DNA from: Domibacillus sp. DTU_2020_1001157_1_SI_ALB_TIR_016
GTDB lineage: Bacteria; Bacillota; Bacilli; Bacillales; Domibacillaceae
Length of the DNA: 64,000 nucleotides
Direction of reading: 5' to 3'
NCBI RefSeq assembly: GCF_032341995.1
Contig: NZ_CP135438.1
Coordinates: 1,550,001 to 1,614,000, forward strand
A program made the translations under genes and the position numbers. Under the pieces are notes generated by a model. The model saw nothing but the letters and a program-made list of their open reading frames with translations, did not search any database and had not been told where the DNA came from. How positions within the stretch are numbered: position 1 is the stretch's first letter; every line of letters begins with the position of its first letter. Positions 19,515-28,850 of the stretch are shown here, in pieces.

Positions 19515-20969
19515 ATGACTAATCAAACATCTAATCATGACTTGAACAGGAGAAAGTTCTTAAAAGCGGGAGGAATGGGCGCACTTGCTCTTACCCTTGG
19601 ATCAACTGGAGTATTATCACTCGGTTCAAAAGTATTTGCGGATACAGCTGCTAATCCAACCAATAATCCAACCGGCGGCTTTGGCGGGTATGGTCCTTTA
19701 GTTCCGGATCCAAATGGTATTCTTGATCTTCCAGAAGGTTTTCATTACAAAATTATTTCCCAAGAGGGCGGTCAGCTGACAAACGGCGGAAAAATCCCTG
19801 GAGCCTTTGATGGAATGGCTGCTTTTGAAGGACCTAATAATACGACTATTCTTGTTCGCAATCATGAATTAGGAACAAGTGCAGACAATCCGGTGGTTGG
19901 AATCAACCCTTTTGATCCAGCCGCTAAAGGTGGCACAACAGCTCTAGTTGTTGGTCCAAATCGAGAAGTCATCAAAGAATATGTAAGCTCTTCAGGAACA
20001 ATCCGAAATTGTGCAGGAGGAGCGACACCTTGGAATACGTGGCTGACTTGTGAAGAAACACGTACTGCGACACACGGATATGTATTCGAAGTAGACCCGC
20101 AGCAGCCGGAGAACGAAATGTCCAAAACTCCAATCAAGGATATGGGACGCTTTTCCCACGAAGCCTGCGCGATCGACCCAGCGACAGGATATGTATATTT
20201 AACTGAAGATGCCAGCCCAAGTTACTTGTACCGTTTTATTCCAAATGACACGAGCCAAAAACCAGGTGCATTACAAAAAGGCGGCAAGCTTTATGCAGCA
20301 GCAATTGAAGCAGTAACTGACCCAGCAGCAAGCACATTTAAAACAGGACAAACATTTAAAATTGTTTGGAAGGAACTAGATCCTCATTTATGCCGCGAGG
20401 ACGCCAAGGCACAAAAATGCATTGAATTCAGCAGACTAGAAGGAGCGTTCTTCCAAGAGGGTGTTTTCTGGTTCGATGACACCTCTGCCGGGGACAAAAA
20501 GCTTGGACGCGTTTATCGTTACGTTCCTCACACTAATACATTGGAGCTTTTCTATGAGGGAAATGATGCACGAGAAATGGAATATCCGGATAATATTTGC
20601 TGTACTCCTTGGGGCGACCTTTGGTATGCAGAAGATGGTTCTGGACAAGACCGCATTATGGGAATTACCCCAGAAGGCAAAGTTTATCCTTTTGCCGCCA
20701 ATCGCCTAAGTGACTCTGAATTATGTGGCCCAACTTTCTCACCAGATGGAAACACACTTTTTGTCAATATTCAAAGCCCAGGAAAAACTTTTGCTATTTG
20801 GGGACCTTTCCAACGCAGAAACGCTGCGCGCGCAAGAGAAATGTCCTTTGCTGCTCCTGTAAATCTTGCACCACAAGTTTCAGAAAAAGTGGCTAAGGCT
20901 GCTGAGGCGCAGGGTATGTCCATTCTAGAAGCGGCAGCATTTGAGCGCCACGGAGTAAAGATGATTTAA
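19515..20969 (+). CDS. Tat-exported PhoX-like protein (DUF839)
   Basis: A 484-residue secreted protein. The N-terminus has a twin-arginine signal (N-R-R-K-F-L-K, residues about 11-17, then a hydrophobic stretch ending near Phe-Ala-Asp at 41). The body fits the PhoX/DUF839 beta-propeller: I-L-V-R-N-H-E-L-G, N-C-A-G-G-x-T-P-W-x-T-W-L-T-C-E-E, M-G-R-F-S-H-E-A and D-N-I-C-C-T-P-W-G-D-L-W. PhoX enzymes are calcium/iron-dependent phosphatases, though many DUF839 members have no proven activity. No clear PhoP-box array is seen upstream, so membership in the Pho response is open. Two terminators follow. Confidence 0.85.
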   Translation: MTNQTSNHDLNRRKFLKAGGMGALALTLGSTGVLSLGSKVFADTAANPTNNPTGGFGGYGPLVPDPNGILDLPEGFHYKIISQEGGQLTNGGKIPGAFDGMAAFEGPNNTTILVRNHELGTSADNPVVGINPFDPAAKGGTTALVVGPNREVIKEYVSSSGTIRNCAGGATPWNTWLTCEETRTATHGYVFEVDPQQPENEMSKTPIKDMGRFSHEACAIDPATGYVYLTEDASPSYLYRFIPNDTSQKPGALQKGGKLYAAAIEAVTDPAASTFKTGQTFKIVWKELDPHLCREDAKAQKCIEFSRLEGAFFQEGVFWFDDTSAGDKKLGRVYRYVPHTNTLELFYEGNDAREMEYPDNICCTPWGDLWYAEDGSGQDRIMGITPEGKVYPFAANRLSDSELCGPTFSPDGNTLFVNIQSPGKTFAIWGPFQRRNAARAREMSFAAPVNLAPQVSEKVAKAAEAQGMSILEAAAFERHGVKMI

Positions 20970-20992
20970 ACTGTTTTACAGGATACCCCTGG

Positions 20993-21037
20993 AAAGATGT
21001 AAGCCAACACTTTGTATGGTTTACATCTTTTCTTTTT
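20993..21037 (+). terminator. Terminator of the PhoX-like gene
   Basis: AAAGATGTAAgCCA pairs with TGGtTTACATCTTT and runs into TCTTTTTG. Confidence 0.88.
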
Positions 21038-21060
21038 GTTGATCTCATATAAAAGTAATT

Positions 21061-21099
21061 GGCTGGGAGAGTTTCTTAGGACCTCCCAGCCCTCTTTTT
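21061..21099 (+). terminator. Second plus-strand terminator
   Basis: GGCTGGGAG and CTCCCAGCC close a 13-base loop followed by CTCTTTTT. It backs up the preceding terminator and shields the convergent uppP gene. Confidence 0.8.
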
Positions 21100-21204
21100 A
21101 ACTTATGGCTTGCCATGCTAAATCAGACAACTCTTTTAAGAAAATCGGTCCTTTGTCAAAGAAATGGCGTCCTGGTTGTATACTGAAGTAAATTACTTTA
21201 TCAA

Positions 21205-22023
21205 TTAAAGTAATACAAACAAGGTAAAAACAATGGCTAACACAATTCGATAATAAGCAAACGGCACTAACCCCAGCTTCTCCAGCCATTTTAAGAACGT
21301 GACGACGGCTATCATGGCCACCACGAAAGAAGTTAGGAATCCTACTACAAACATAGGAATATCACTTACACTTAAATAATGCCAGCTCTTAAACAAATCA
21401 AGCCCTGTTGCGCCTATCATAACCGGGAGCGCAATTAAAAAAGAGAACTCAGAAGCGGTCTTGTAACTGGCTTTTGCTAACAATCCTCCCGAAATGGTCG
21501 ATCCAGCTCGTGAGAAACCAGGATATACAGCTAAACACTGAAATAATCCAATTGTAAACGCCTGCCGGTATGTTAACTCATCCAAAGAGTAAGAAACCGG
21601 TTCTGCTTTTTTCTTTTCGGCAAAGATCATGAGAAAGGCCCCTGCTACAAGGCCAATCACGACTGTATTTGGACGAAATAGATAGTCTTTAATAACATCA
21701 TGTAATACCAAACCAACGATAATGGCAGGAAAAACCCCTAATATGATATGTATAGCATTAAATTTCTTCTCTTTTTCCAGGATAGGCTTAATATTGAATA
21801 AAGACACGAGGCGTTTACGATAAAGAATAGAAATAGCTAAAATCGCTCCTAATTGAATTACAATTTCAAAAGTTTTAGCTCTTTCACCTTCAAATCCTAG
21901 CAAATGACCTACTAGTATAAGATGTCCAGTGGAGGAAATCGGCAAAAATTCTGCTAACCCTTCGACAACCCCCAAAATAAAAGCAATTAACACATCACTC
22001 ATCGGCTCACTTCTTTTCATCAT
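21205..22023 (-). CDS. uppP: Undecaprenyl-diphosphate phosphatase
   Basis: A 272-residue integral membrane phosphatase that converts undecaprenyl diphosphate to the monophosphate carrier used for peptidoglycan and teichoic acid. Both family motifs are present: G-L-A-E-F-L-P-I-S-S-T-G-H near the N-terminus and P-G-F-S-R-A-G-S-T in the second half, within about eight membrane helices. The longest start (22023) has GGAG 11 bases upstream; family members usually begin at the M-S-D-V seven codons later (22002), where the upstream site is poor. Overproduction in this family gives bacitracin resistance. Single-gene unit. Confidence 0.94.
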   Translation of the reverse strand: MMKRSEPMSDVLIAFILGVVEGLAEFLPISSTGHLILVGHLLGFEGERAKTFEIVIQLGAILAISILYRKRLVSLFNIKPILEKEKKFNAIHIILGVFPAIIVGLVLHDVIKDYLFRPNTVVIGLVAGAFLMIFAEKKKAEPVSYSLDELTYRQAFTIGLFQCLAVYPGFSRAGSTISGGLLAKASYKTASEFSFLIALPVMIGATGLDLFKSWHYLSVSDIPMFVVGFLTSFVVAMIAVVTFLKWLEKLGLVPFAYYRIVLAIVFTLFVLL

Positions 22024-22221
22024 ATTTTGATTGCTCCTCTATGTTGATCACATAGCTAGAAAATCCACTAGATTATAACATACAATATTTTCATGTATAA
22101 CCATTTTAATTACAAAAAATCTTCGAAGTCTCTTTGTTTTAAGCTGCTCTTGCAATAGATAATGGTATATAAGTAAATGAGGAAAATAAGAACTTCCAGC
22201 TTATGATTACTACTAAAACAA

Positions 22222-22251
22222 TAAAAAGCACTGTTTAGATTTAAACAGCGC
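22222..22251 (-). terminator. Terminator of the 84-residue membrane gene
   Basis: Minus strand GCGCTGTTTAA and TTAAACAGTGC-like arms (one mismatch) close a short loop and lead to TTTTTATTG. Confidence 0.65.
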
Positions 22252-22296
22252 TGTCCGTGTAAACATTTCATCATTCTTTCGAAAACAACCTTTTTA

Positions 22297-22551
22297 TTAT
22301 GGATTCTGAAAACCGAATAAACCGATCCATGCGAGACATAGATTTAGTAAAAGTATAAAACTGGTCGAGACAAGCAGTAATTTCAATTTTTTGTTTTTCA
22401 TTTTGATTACTAATGATAAAACAATACAAATAAAGATTCCTAGGATACTGTTAGCGAGAAACCCTATTGTTACTCCACCCTGACGGGTAACCCATGTATA
22501 GATGGACAAGATCAATGCATAAATTGCTGTTAATGGAGGCAGGAAAATCAT
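22297..22551 (-). CDS. Small membrane protein, unknown
   Basis: An 84-residue protein with three hydrophobic segments (about 2-20, 28-47, 55-76) and almost no loops. GAGGAG precedes the ATG by 8 bases and a terminator follows. No family recognised. It is the first of four minus-strand genes for small envelope proteins, each with its own ribosome-binding site. Confidence 0.6.
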   Translation of the reverse strand: MIFLPPLTAIYALILSIYTWVTRQGGVTIGFLANSILGIFICIVLSLVIKMKNKKLKLLLVSTSFILLLNLCLAWIGLFGFQNP

Positions 22552-22743
22552 TCAAAGTCTCCTCATTTCCATTTGAAACTATGTTTGATCATTTATACAC
22601 ACGGTTAATTTAATATAAAAATACATAATAGATCAATAGTCCTTGTCAATATTGAATTTTTTTAAAAACCAGATTCACATAATTAGCTACACAACACCAG
22701 GTCATTTATGTGGCATGCTCTTCCGATTAAAAACTCGGCTCAC

Positions 22744-23157
22744 TTATTTAGAAACTGTCAAAAGAGGAATATCTCTTGTACCTTCAAAATCGCCTGTACA
22801 TTGTTTCAAAACATAATTATCGGAACCATTTTCTATATCAATTGCTATGTCTTTACAACTGTATTCCTCTATAAATTTCTTATCAACACTACTAGAAACA
22901 TGAATGTTGTCCTCTTTAGAGGTTAAGGTTGTTACCCCTCGCTGTCCTTCTATCCCGTACTCAATATAATTTACGGTATCTTCCTTTTTGATTTTTGCAC
23001 GTTTTATAAATGTATCGAGAGCCTCTAAGTTCTGAATATCATTATGTTTATTCACTACCTCTCCAACATTGTTATTATGAGACTGAACATTATTATCGTT
23101 AGAACAGCCTGCAATGAAAAATAAGGAACATAAAACATTCACCATTCCTCTGTTCAT
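22744..23157 (-). CDS. DUF4362-like lipoprotein
   Basis: A 137-residue secreted lipoprotein. The signal peptide ends in a lipobox F-I-A-G-C, with the acylated Cys near residue 18, followed by an Asn-rich linker. The mature domain (N-L-E-A-L-D-T-F-I-K-R-A, G-I-E-G-Q-R-G-V-T-T-L-T and a late C-K-D-I pair with K-Q-C-T-G) matches what I know of DUF4362 in Bacillaceae. GGAGG lies 6 bases before the ATG at 23157; the earlier ATG at 23163 overlaps it. Function unknown. Confidence 0.75.
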   Translation of the reverse strand: MNRGMVNVLCSLFFIAGCSNDNNVQSHNNNVGEVVNKHNDIQNLEALDTFIKRAKIKKEDTVNYIEYGIEGQRGVTTLTSKEDNIHVSSSVDKKFIEEYSCKDIAIDIENGSDNYVLKQCTGDFEGTRDIPLLTVSK

Positions 23158-23281
23158 AACCATCCTCCTTACTTGAAAAAGAAGTCCACCACGTTATTCC
23201 GCCCAAAAAGCACTAAAAAATTCTATCCTCTTTCTTTTATAGGCTATTTTATATTCAGAAATCTAGCGCCTGGCTAAAAGA

Positions 23282-23695
23282 TTAAGATTCCTCTTCATAA
23301 TGCTTCCATTCCTTGTCAGCACCCTCTTCGGAAAAACCGCCATCCTGCTTCACCTTGCCTCCCTCTACGTAGTAGGTATACCCTTTGTCCAGTTCATTAA
23401 GGAAAATCACTTCTATTCCTCCATGATTAAGAGAGACTCCTTCCTCTCTTCTAATAAACCACTGTTCACCTGGATATCTTTCCCGCAGATGCGTTTCTAC
23501 CGTACCCATGTTTTCCATAATCGTTCTTTTTTCTGTGTCTTTTTCTCCTATCAAATAAATGACTTCCGTTGTACTTATCAAAAGGGCCAGCGCTAAAAAA
23601 ACGCTTCTTTTCCTCGAATAAAATAATGCGACAAGCGACAGAATCAAAATAGGCAGCACCATGAAAAAACAGGTTACAATCGCATTGGGTGACAC
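23282..23695 (-). CDS. Membrane-anchored hypothetical protein
   Basis: A 137-residue protein starting with GTG at 23695, since AGGAGGGGAG lies just upstream. Two membrane helices cover about residues 4-22 and 28-45. The remaining 90 residues are an extracytoplasmic or cytoplasmic domain with E-R-Y-P-G-E-Q-W-F-I-R-R and G-G-I-E-V-I-F-L-N-E, a short alpha-beta pattern. Not recognised; similar in size and design to the neighbouring genes. Confidence 0.6.
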   Translation of the reverse strand: MSPNAIVTCFFMVLPILILSLVALFYSRKRSVFLALALLISTTEVIYLIGEKDTEKRTIMENMGTVETHLRERYPGEQWFIRREEGVSLNHGGIEVIFLNELDKGYTYYVEGGKVKQDGGFSEEGADKEWKHYEEES

Positions 23696-23772
23696 GGTAT
23701 TCTCCCCTCCTTTATGCAAACCTTACAAATATTAAATTATGATCTATTTCCAAAAACCAGGAGTCCTTCTTC

Positions 23773-24204
23773 TTAATTCTTTTTTGTTAAAATAATCACT
23801 TCTGTTTTCTGCTGATGGTCTACGAGCCAATCTAGTGTCAAGGTGACTTCCTCACTTTCTGAAGCGACTGTTTTCGTGATCTTTTCATCTTTGAAAGAAA
23901 TTTCTCCTTGTTCATTGAAAGAAATATCTCCTCCGCTAAAACTTCCTTGATCAGACTCCAGCTTATATTCAACACCTTTTATTTCTGTAGACGCTCCACC
24001 TCTCGGTTTAAGATATACGTAAGGCTCCGTTCCCTTTACTTCAGGCTCTATTATTTTGCCTGTATAAACTTCTGCTTCCCAGTTTTCTCCCTGACCTTTA
24101 AACAGGAGACCTTCATCGGCATTTTCATTTGTACCAGAAGCACAAGCAGAGAGGAAAGCAATGATTACCACACATGCATACAAAGCAAATAAATGATTTC
24201 TCAA
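23773..24204 (-). CDS. Putative lipoprotein, unknown function
   Basis: A 143-residue protein whose signal peptide ends in L-S-A-C (lipobox), followed by an acidic linker and a beta-rich domain of about 115 residues ending in V-E-V-I-I-L-T-K-K-N-like strands. The start is uncertain: TTG at 24204 has GAGG 8 bases upstream, while TTG at 24210 is too close to it. It resembles small Bacillus lipoproteins with an immunoglobulin-like fold; no specific family is claimed. Confidence 0.65.
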   Translation of the reverse strand: MRNHLFALYACVVIIAFLSACASGTNENADEGLLFKGQGENWEAEVYTGKIIEPEVKGTEPYVYLKPRGGASTEIKGVEYKLESDQGSFSGGDISFNEQGEISFKDEKITKTVASESEEVTLTLDWLVDHQQKTEVIILTKKN

Positions 24205-24328
24205 CTTCAATACCTCATTTTATCTTTTTACCAATATTACCATAAATAACAAAACCTTAAATGTATATGCGCAGGGTATAAGACAGATATTTCCCTGTAA
24301 AAAAACAGCTATTTGGTCTTCTAAATAA

Positions 24329-24366
24329 AAAAAGCTTTATGACAGATCTCTGTCATAAAGCTTTTC
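24329..24366. terminator. Bidirectional terminator after the HAD gene
   Basis: AAAGCTTTATGACAGA pairs perfectly with TCTGTCATAAAGCTTT around two bases, with A/T runs on both sides. It ends the minus-strand sorbitol operon. Confidence 0.88.
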
Positions 24367-24388
24367 CGAAAATGAATGTGTTCCCTAT

Positions 24389-25045
24389 TTATTTATGAAG
24401 GAAGCGAATCAGCTCATCAAGAGGCATTTCTTCCATGGAAGCGAGGCGATGGTCCACTTCGCAAAAAGACAGGCCGCTCGTCACCTGATTCGGTATAATC
24501 ACACAGCACATCCCCGCTCTTTTTGCAGCAAGGGCCCCATTTGCAGAGTCCTCAAATACAAGGCACTCTTCCGGTTTTAAGCCGAGACACTCCGCTGCCT
24601 GCAAATAAAGTGCAGGGTCCGGTTTCACGTTTTCTACATCATCCGCTGTGCGAATGCATTCAAAATGTTCAAGCAGGCCTAAGTTTCCTAAATGAGTGGA
24701 AATCCAATTGGAATCAGAGCTTGACGCCAAACCAACTTTTAAGCCAAGCACTTTCGCAGAAGCCAAATACGCTTCTACGCCAGGCCGTGCCCTCTCAGAA
24801 GCAATTCTCTGATCAAATCGTTCTGTTCTCAGCTTTCTGAGTGCCTCATGATCAAGCTGCCTGTTCAGCTGGCTCTCCATAAAAACGAAAGGGTCAAAAT
24901 CAGATTTGGTCCCGACTAATTCTGCCCATTTACTGAGCGGCAAATCACACTCGTGCTCCTGAAAAATCTCCTGAAGCACTTCATATTCATGGAGCTCTGT
25001 ATCCAAAATCAGTCCGTCGAAATCAAAAATAACGCCTTTAATCAT
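24389..25045 (-). CDS. HAD-superfamily sugar phosphatase / phosphoglucomutase-like
   Basis: A 218-residue HAD hydrolase of subfamily IA. Motif I D-F-D-G-L-I-L-D-T-E at the N-terminus (Asp nucleophile and acid), motif II L-A-S-S-S-D, motif III Lys in V-K-P-D-P-A-L-Y, motif IV E-D-S-A-N-G. A four-helix cap lies between motifs I and II, as in beta-phosphoglucomutase and YhcW-type proteins. It lies 66 bases after the aldolase gene, with the operon terminator following, so it is likely the last gene of the sorbitol operon; it may remove a dead-end sugar phosphate. Substrate unproven. Confidence 0.85.
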   Translation of the reverse strand: MIKGVIFDFDGLILDTELHEYEVLQEIFQEHECDLPLSKWAELVGTKSDFDPFVFMESQLNRQLDHEALRKLRTERFDQRIASERARPGVEAYLASAKVLGLKVGLASSSDSNWISTHLGNLGLLEHFECIRTADDVENVKPDPALYLQAAECLGLKPEECLVFEDSANGALAAKRAGMCCVIIPNQVTSGLSFCEVDHRLASMEEMPLDELIRFLHK

Positions 25046-25111
25046 GTTCTACACCCTTTCTCTTTAAAATCAAATGCCTATTTTTTGCCCTGCCTCAAAT
25101 ATGTACCCTTC

Positions 25112-25795
25112 TTACTGAGTATGGATGACACTATCACATGCTTCACCATAAAACAGTTTCCAGTCCTCTACAAACTGTTTAACATTTGATTCAGTGACTG
25201 GATGTTCTACTAACGATTTAAGAATCTTCGGACCCGCTGTTACACCATGTACGCCGGCTAAACCTACTCCATGCACCTGCTGTGTGTTTTTAAAGCTGGC
25301 AGCCAGCACCTGGCAGGGCAGCTGGCAGCGGTCAAATGCCTCGACGATATCTCTTACCACCTGAACCCCGTCACCTGCCAGATTATCAATACGGTTCACA
25401 TACGGAGCGACAAAGTCAGCTCCGGCTTTTGCCGCTACGAGCGCCTGCATCGGCGTGTAGATAGCCGTGGCAAGTGTCCGTATTCCTTGTTGCTTTAATT
25501 GTTTGATTGCTTTGATGCCTTCTGCTGTTACAGGGATTTTTATATAGAGGTTCCCGCCGATTTCTTCTTTTAAATAGACAGCTTCTTTCACCATTTCTTC
25601 AGCATATTCCTGCAATACTTGAACAAAAAGCATCCTCTCTTTGCCAATGATCGATTGGATCTCTTTTAGCAGCGGAAGAAAAGGCTTCTTTTCTTTCGTA
25701 ATAATAGCCGGATTAGTTGTCACCCCATCAACCGGAAAACATTCGGCGAGGTCCTGAATGCTTTCTATATTTGCTGAATCAATAACGAGTAACAT
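25112..25795 (-). CDS. fsa: Fructose-6-phosphate aldolase (transaldolase-like)
   Basis: A 227-residue small-transaldolase-type class I aldolase. Its order of motifs fits: D-S-A-N at the start, G-V-T-T-N-P, K-I-P-V-T (Schiff-base Lys), T-A-I-Y-T-P-M-Q-A, A-P-Y-V-N-R-I, and A-A-S-F-K-N. The Q in T-P-M-Q-A and the Y after it favour FSA over transaldolase proper. The enzyme would split fructose 6-phosphate into dihydroxyacetone and glyceraldehyde 3-phosphate. GAGGTGAG precedes the ATG at 25795. Its place directly after the sorbitol-6-phosphate dehydrogenase gives it the product of that step as substrate. Confidence 0.82.
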   Translation of the reverse strand: MLLVIDSANIESIQDLAECFPVDGVTTNPAIITKEKKPFLPLLKEIQSIIGKERMLFVQVLQEYAEEMVKEAVYLKEEIGGNLYIKIPVTAEGIKAIKQLKQQGIRTLATAIYTPMQALVAAKAGADFVAPYVNRIDNLAGDGVQVVRDIVEAFDRCQLPCQVLAASFKNTQQVHGVGLAGVHGVTAGPKILKSLVEHPVTESNVKQFVEDWKLFYGEACDSVIHTQ

Positions 25796-25893
25796 ATTCT
25801 CACCTCTTTTAAAATAAAGAGAGTAACTTTTCCAGTTACTCTCATCATACACTGATTTACTTACTTTAGCAGTTAAAGACTACCCCAAGCGAT

Positions 25894-26694
25894 TTAGCCG
25901 CGTGATTTTCCACCTGATATATTTACTGTTGTGCCTGTCACATAGCTGGCACGATCTGAAGCCAGATATGTAACGAGTTCACCAATTTCATCCAGCTTTC
26001 CAGGGCGTCCAAGCGGAATGGCTTTGCTGTAATCCGTTCCCAAACCTGCTACCGTTACGCCGCGTGTGTATGCCAGTGCTTCATTATAGGCATCCGTTGT
26101 TAATCCTGTTTGCTCGTTAATTCCTGGCGCCACTCCTACAACACGAATATTAAATTTACCGAGCTCTTTTGCCCAGGAACGTGTAAAGCCATTGACAGCT
26201 CCTTTTGTAGCTGAGTAAACACTTTGCCCAGCTGAGCCTTCCATTCCTGCTTCGGAAGAAATATTAATAATGACGCCTTTATTATTCTTCACCATCACTC
26301 TTCCGGCTGCCTGCGCACAAAGATAAGGACCTTTTTGATTGATGGCGACCATAAAATCAAAATCTTTTTCATTTAACTCGTATTGTACCTTTTCTCCTCT
26401 GGCATCTACCAACAAGCGAGGCAGGTTGACGCCTGCATTATTAACCAAAATATCGACGGTTCCAAACAATTCCGTTGCTTTTGCCACCATACTTTCAACG
26501 CTTTCTTTATTCGTTACATCACATTGAATGTGATAAGTGCCATCTGCCTGCTCACCTGTCGTTACATTAATATCAGAGACAATGACCTTCGCACCGTTGT
26601 TTACTAAATTTTCTGTAATTTTCGCGCCAATTCCAGAAGCACCCCCTGTCACAATTGCTACTTTGTTTTCTAATTCAAGCCATGAATTACTCAT
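25894..26694 (-). CDS. srlD: Sorbitol-6-phosphate 2-dehydrogenase (SDR family)
   Basis: A 266-residue short-chain dehydrogenase that oxidises sorbitol 6-phosphate to fructose 6-phosphate with NAD. Visible: cofactor motif T-G-G-A-S-G-I-G, D-I-N at the adenosine end, N-N-A-G, S-S-E-A-G and the catalytic Y-S-A-T-K. An insert near residues 95-110 (L-L-V-D-A-R-G-E-K-V-Q-Y-E-L) is typical of the SrlD/GutD type. AGGAGG precedes the ATG at 26694; the longer frame to 26796 has none. It follows the PTS genes of the operon, which fixes the substrate. Confidence 0.9.
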   Translation of the reverse strand: MSNSWLELENKVAIVTGGASGIGAKITENLVNNGAKVIVSDINVTTGEQADGTYHIQCDVTNKESVESMVAKATELFGTVDILVNNAGVNLPRLLVDARGEKVQYELNEKDFDFMVAINQKGPYLCAQAAGRVMVKNNKGVIINISSEAGMEGSAGQSVYSATKGAVNGFTRSWAKELGKFNIRVVGVAPGINEQTGLTTDAYNEALAYTRGVTVAGLGTDYSKAIPLGRPGKLDEIGELVTYLASDRASYVTGTTVNISGGKSRG

Positions 26695-26827
26695 TTTATT
26701 TCCTCCTCTTTCTTTATAAACAGACACGTGTTTGTAATTTTTTATCCTTATTCTTTTTAGAAGGTTTTTGCTGGACATCGCCAGGAAAACCCTCATTTTG
26801 TGTTTATCTATTAACCATTTAAATAAA

Positions 26828-27193
26828 TTATTTTTTTACAATTTGAATGGTTGTTCCTGCTGCAGGTACTTGGATATCTGATTTCTCAAGGTGCAATGTC
26901 CCTGGCAGATCCGCTGTTTCAGCGCCATCAAATTTCAGTGTAATATGCCCAAGAGAACCTAAATTCTTTTTCACTACATCTCCTACAGCTGTAATGGTGT
27001 ATGGCTGGCCACCCATTACGAAAGTATCTCCCTTTTCGATTTCATCGTTAATATCATTTACATCAATTAACAGGCAATAATCCGCTAATTCACTTGGCGC
27101 ATTTGCTCCAAACAAAATAAACATTTTTTCTCCAAGAAAAGCTGCTACCTCAGAACCTAATCCGTTAATTTGAGTTTCATAAATTGTTTGCAT
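26828..27193 (-). CDS. srlB: PTS glucitol/sorbitol-specific EIIA
   Basis: A 121-residue cytoplasmic phosphocarrier of the glucitol family. The opening Y-E-T-Q-I-N-G-L-G-S-E-V, the central I-L-F-G-x-x-x-P-x-E-L-A-D-Y and the L-G-H-I-T-L-K-F-D-G segment (with the phosphorylated His) match EIIA-Gut. GGAGG precedes the ATG at 27193. It passes phosphate from HPr to the EIIB domain encoded next door. Confidence 0.92.
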   Translation of the reverse strand: MQTIYETQINGLGSEVAAFLGEKMFILFGANAPSELADYCLLIDVNDINDEIEKGDTFVMGGQPYTITAVGDVVKKNLGSLGHITLKFDGAETADLPGTLHLEKSDIQVPAAGTTIQIVKK

Positions 27194-27245
27194 ATAATAC
27201 GCCTCCATTTTTGAGTATCTATGATGTTATAAAGAATCTACTTTT

Positions 27246-28271
27246 TTATTCATATAATCCAAAGCTTGCAAGCCAGGCAATAAACACGGTTGGAGCTCCG
27301 GTTAAAAAACGTCCATACAAGACAGATGGCACACCGACTTCAACCGTTTCCGTTTCTGCTTCTGCTAATCCCAATCCAACCGGCACAAAGTCAGCTGCAG
27401 CCTGGGAGTTGATCGCGAAAAGAGCCGGCAGTGCAAGATGCGGCGGAATGTTCCCTTTTCCAATTTCTACGCCGATTAATGTTCCAATTACCTGCGAAAT
27501 AACCGCTCCTGGCCCTAAGAAAGGGGACAGCAATGGAAATGAGCAAATGAGTGATATTAATAGAAGACCAGGTAAAGAACCAGCATATGGTGATAAATAG
27601 TTGGCAAACAAGTCACCAACACCAGATGCCTTAATCACACCAATCAACATAGCGACAAATGCCATAAACGGTAAAATTGTTTTAATGATCGTATCGATCG
27701 TGTCACGGCCGGCTTGATAAAAGACGTTGACAATGGAACCCATCGCCATACCCACCCTGGCTATAAAGCCTTTAGGCTTTTGTTGTTCACTAATTTTCTT
27801 ATCTGCGCTATACTTAGGTTTAGAAATATTTTTTTCAATTTGTCCGTTAGCAGAACTACTTTCCGATACAGAAGGTGTTGCAGCACCATCATGTAATTGA
27901 ATGTTTTGCGGTTTTACACCCGAAACATAGATATCTTCGGTAATGTGTTTTGCTAACGGGCCGCTTTGTCCAGTTGGCATAATATTAATCGTCATAATTC
28001 TTTTTTGCGGGTACAGTCCGCAGCGGAGTGTTCCTCCACAGTCAATGATGACGCATGCCATTTCATTTTCAGGTACACTTGTTTTAAAGCCATCTACTAA
28101 CTCACACCCTGTCAGTTCAGCAATTCGATCCGCTATATCCGGCTTTGTTCCGCCTGTTACGTATACCACTTTATTTTTTTCCTCTGTTGGTGTGATTATT
28201 AAAGGACCGCCAAATCCGCCTGGTCCTGCCTCAACAATAACTGAATTATACTTCGTTGCTGTTTGAGCCAT
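27246..28271 (-). CDS. srlE: PTS glucitol/sorbitol-specific EIIBC
   Basis: A 341-residue protein: EIIB domain at residues about 1-165 (G-P-G-G-F-G-G-P-L, then the phosphorylated Cys in [11 protein letters not shown]), a Ser/Lys-rich linker, and a C-terminal membrane domain of five helices (about 180-335) with the glucitol-family segment [12 protein letters not shown]. It receives phosphate from EIIA and, with SrlA, moves sorbitol across the membrane. AGGAGGG precedes the ATG. Confidence 0.93.
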   Translation of the reverse strand: MAQTATKYNSVIVEAGPGGFGGPLIITPTEEKNKVVYVTGGTKPDIADRIAELTGCELVDGFKTSVPENEMACVIIDCGGTLRCGLYPQKRIMTINIMPTGQSGPLAKHITEDIYVSGVKPQNIQLHDGAATPSVSESSSANGQIEKNISKPKYSADKKISEQQKPKGFIARVGMAMGSIVNVFYQAGRDTIDTIIKTILPFMAFVAMLIGVIKASGVGDLFANYLSPYAGSLPGLLLISLICSFPLLSPFLGPGAVISQVIGTLIGVEIGKGNIPPHLALPALFAINSQAAADFVPVGLGLAEAETETVEVGVPSVLYGRFLTGAPTVFIAWLASFGLYE

Positions 28272-28284
28272 TGTTTTTCCCTCC

Positions 28285-28830
28285 TTACAGGTCTACTGTT
28301 TCTTTCAGTTTTACACCCTGCTGTTTCGCCACGAAATGAGTAGTCAGGTCTGTTACCCAGCCTCTTAGGAAGTTTGTGAAGATCCCTACCAAGAAATAAC
28401 GAAGCGCCAGTTCAGTAGTTTCAAAGCCAAGTGTTGTAATCCCAGCGGCAATTCCTAAGAATACAAATAGTTCTCCTGGATTAACGTGCGGGAAAAGTCC
28501 ATTGTGCGTGTGGCAGGAGTAGGAAGCTGCCGCATAATAGCTTGGCTTGTACTTTTCCGGTAAAAATCTTCCTAATGATAATGTCATCGGGTTAGCCAGC
28601 ATGAAGGTTCCAACAACAGGAAGAACAAAATAGCGTGTAAATGGATTTTTACCTGATTTTCTTGCGATCCGCTCAACCTTTTCTTCCCCAACCAACCGGA
28701 TAAGCGCGTTCATTGCCACCAAAAGCATAATGAGAAGGGGCACAATCCCCGTGACTAAATCCACAAAGGTTTCAGCGCCTGCTCTAAATAAATTCATAAA
28801 GCCGTCAGCTGCATTTACAAGCCAATTCAT
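28285..28830 (-). CDS. srlA: PTS glucitol/sorbitol-specific EIIC
   Basis: A 181-residue membrane protein, the first half of the glucitol permease. It has the typical start ([21 protein letters not shown]) and the conserved [19 protein letters not shown] segment. GAGG lies 8 bases ahead of the ATG at 28830; the GTG at 28839 is inside that site. 13 bases separate its stop from srlE. Confidence 0.93.
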   Translation of the reverse strand: MNWLVNAADGFMNLFRAGAETFVDLVTGIVPLLIMLLVAMNALIRLVGEEKVERIARKSGKNPFTRYFVLPVVGTFMLANPMTLSLGRFLPEKYKPSYYAAASYSCHTHNGLFPHVNPGELFVFLGIAAGITTLGFETTELALRYFLVGIFTNFLRGWVTDLTTHFVAKQQGVKLKETVDL

Positions 28831-28850
28831 CTGTTTCACCTCATAAATAT

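Noticed and set aside
21098..21289. 63-codon minus-strand frame overlapping the end of uppP
   Set aside because: It overlaps uppP in another frame, has no start signal and covers the twin terminator region.
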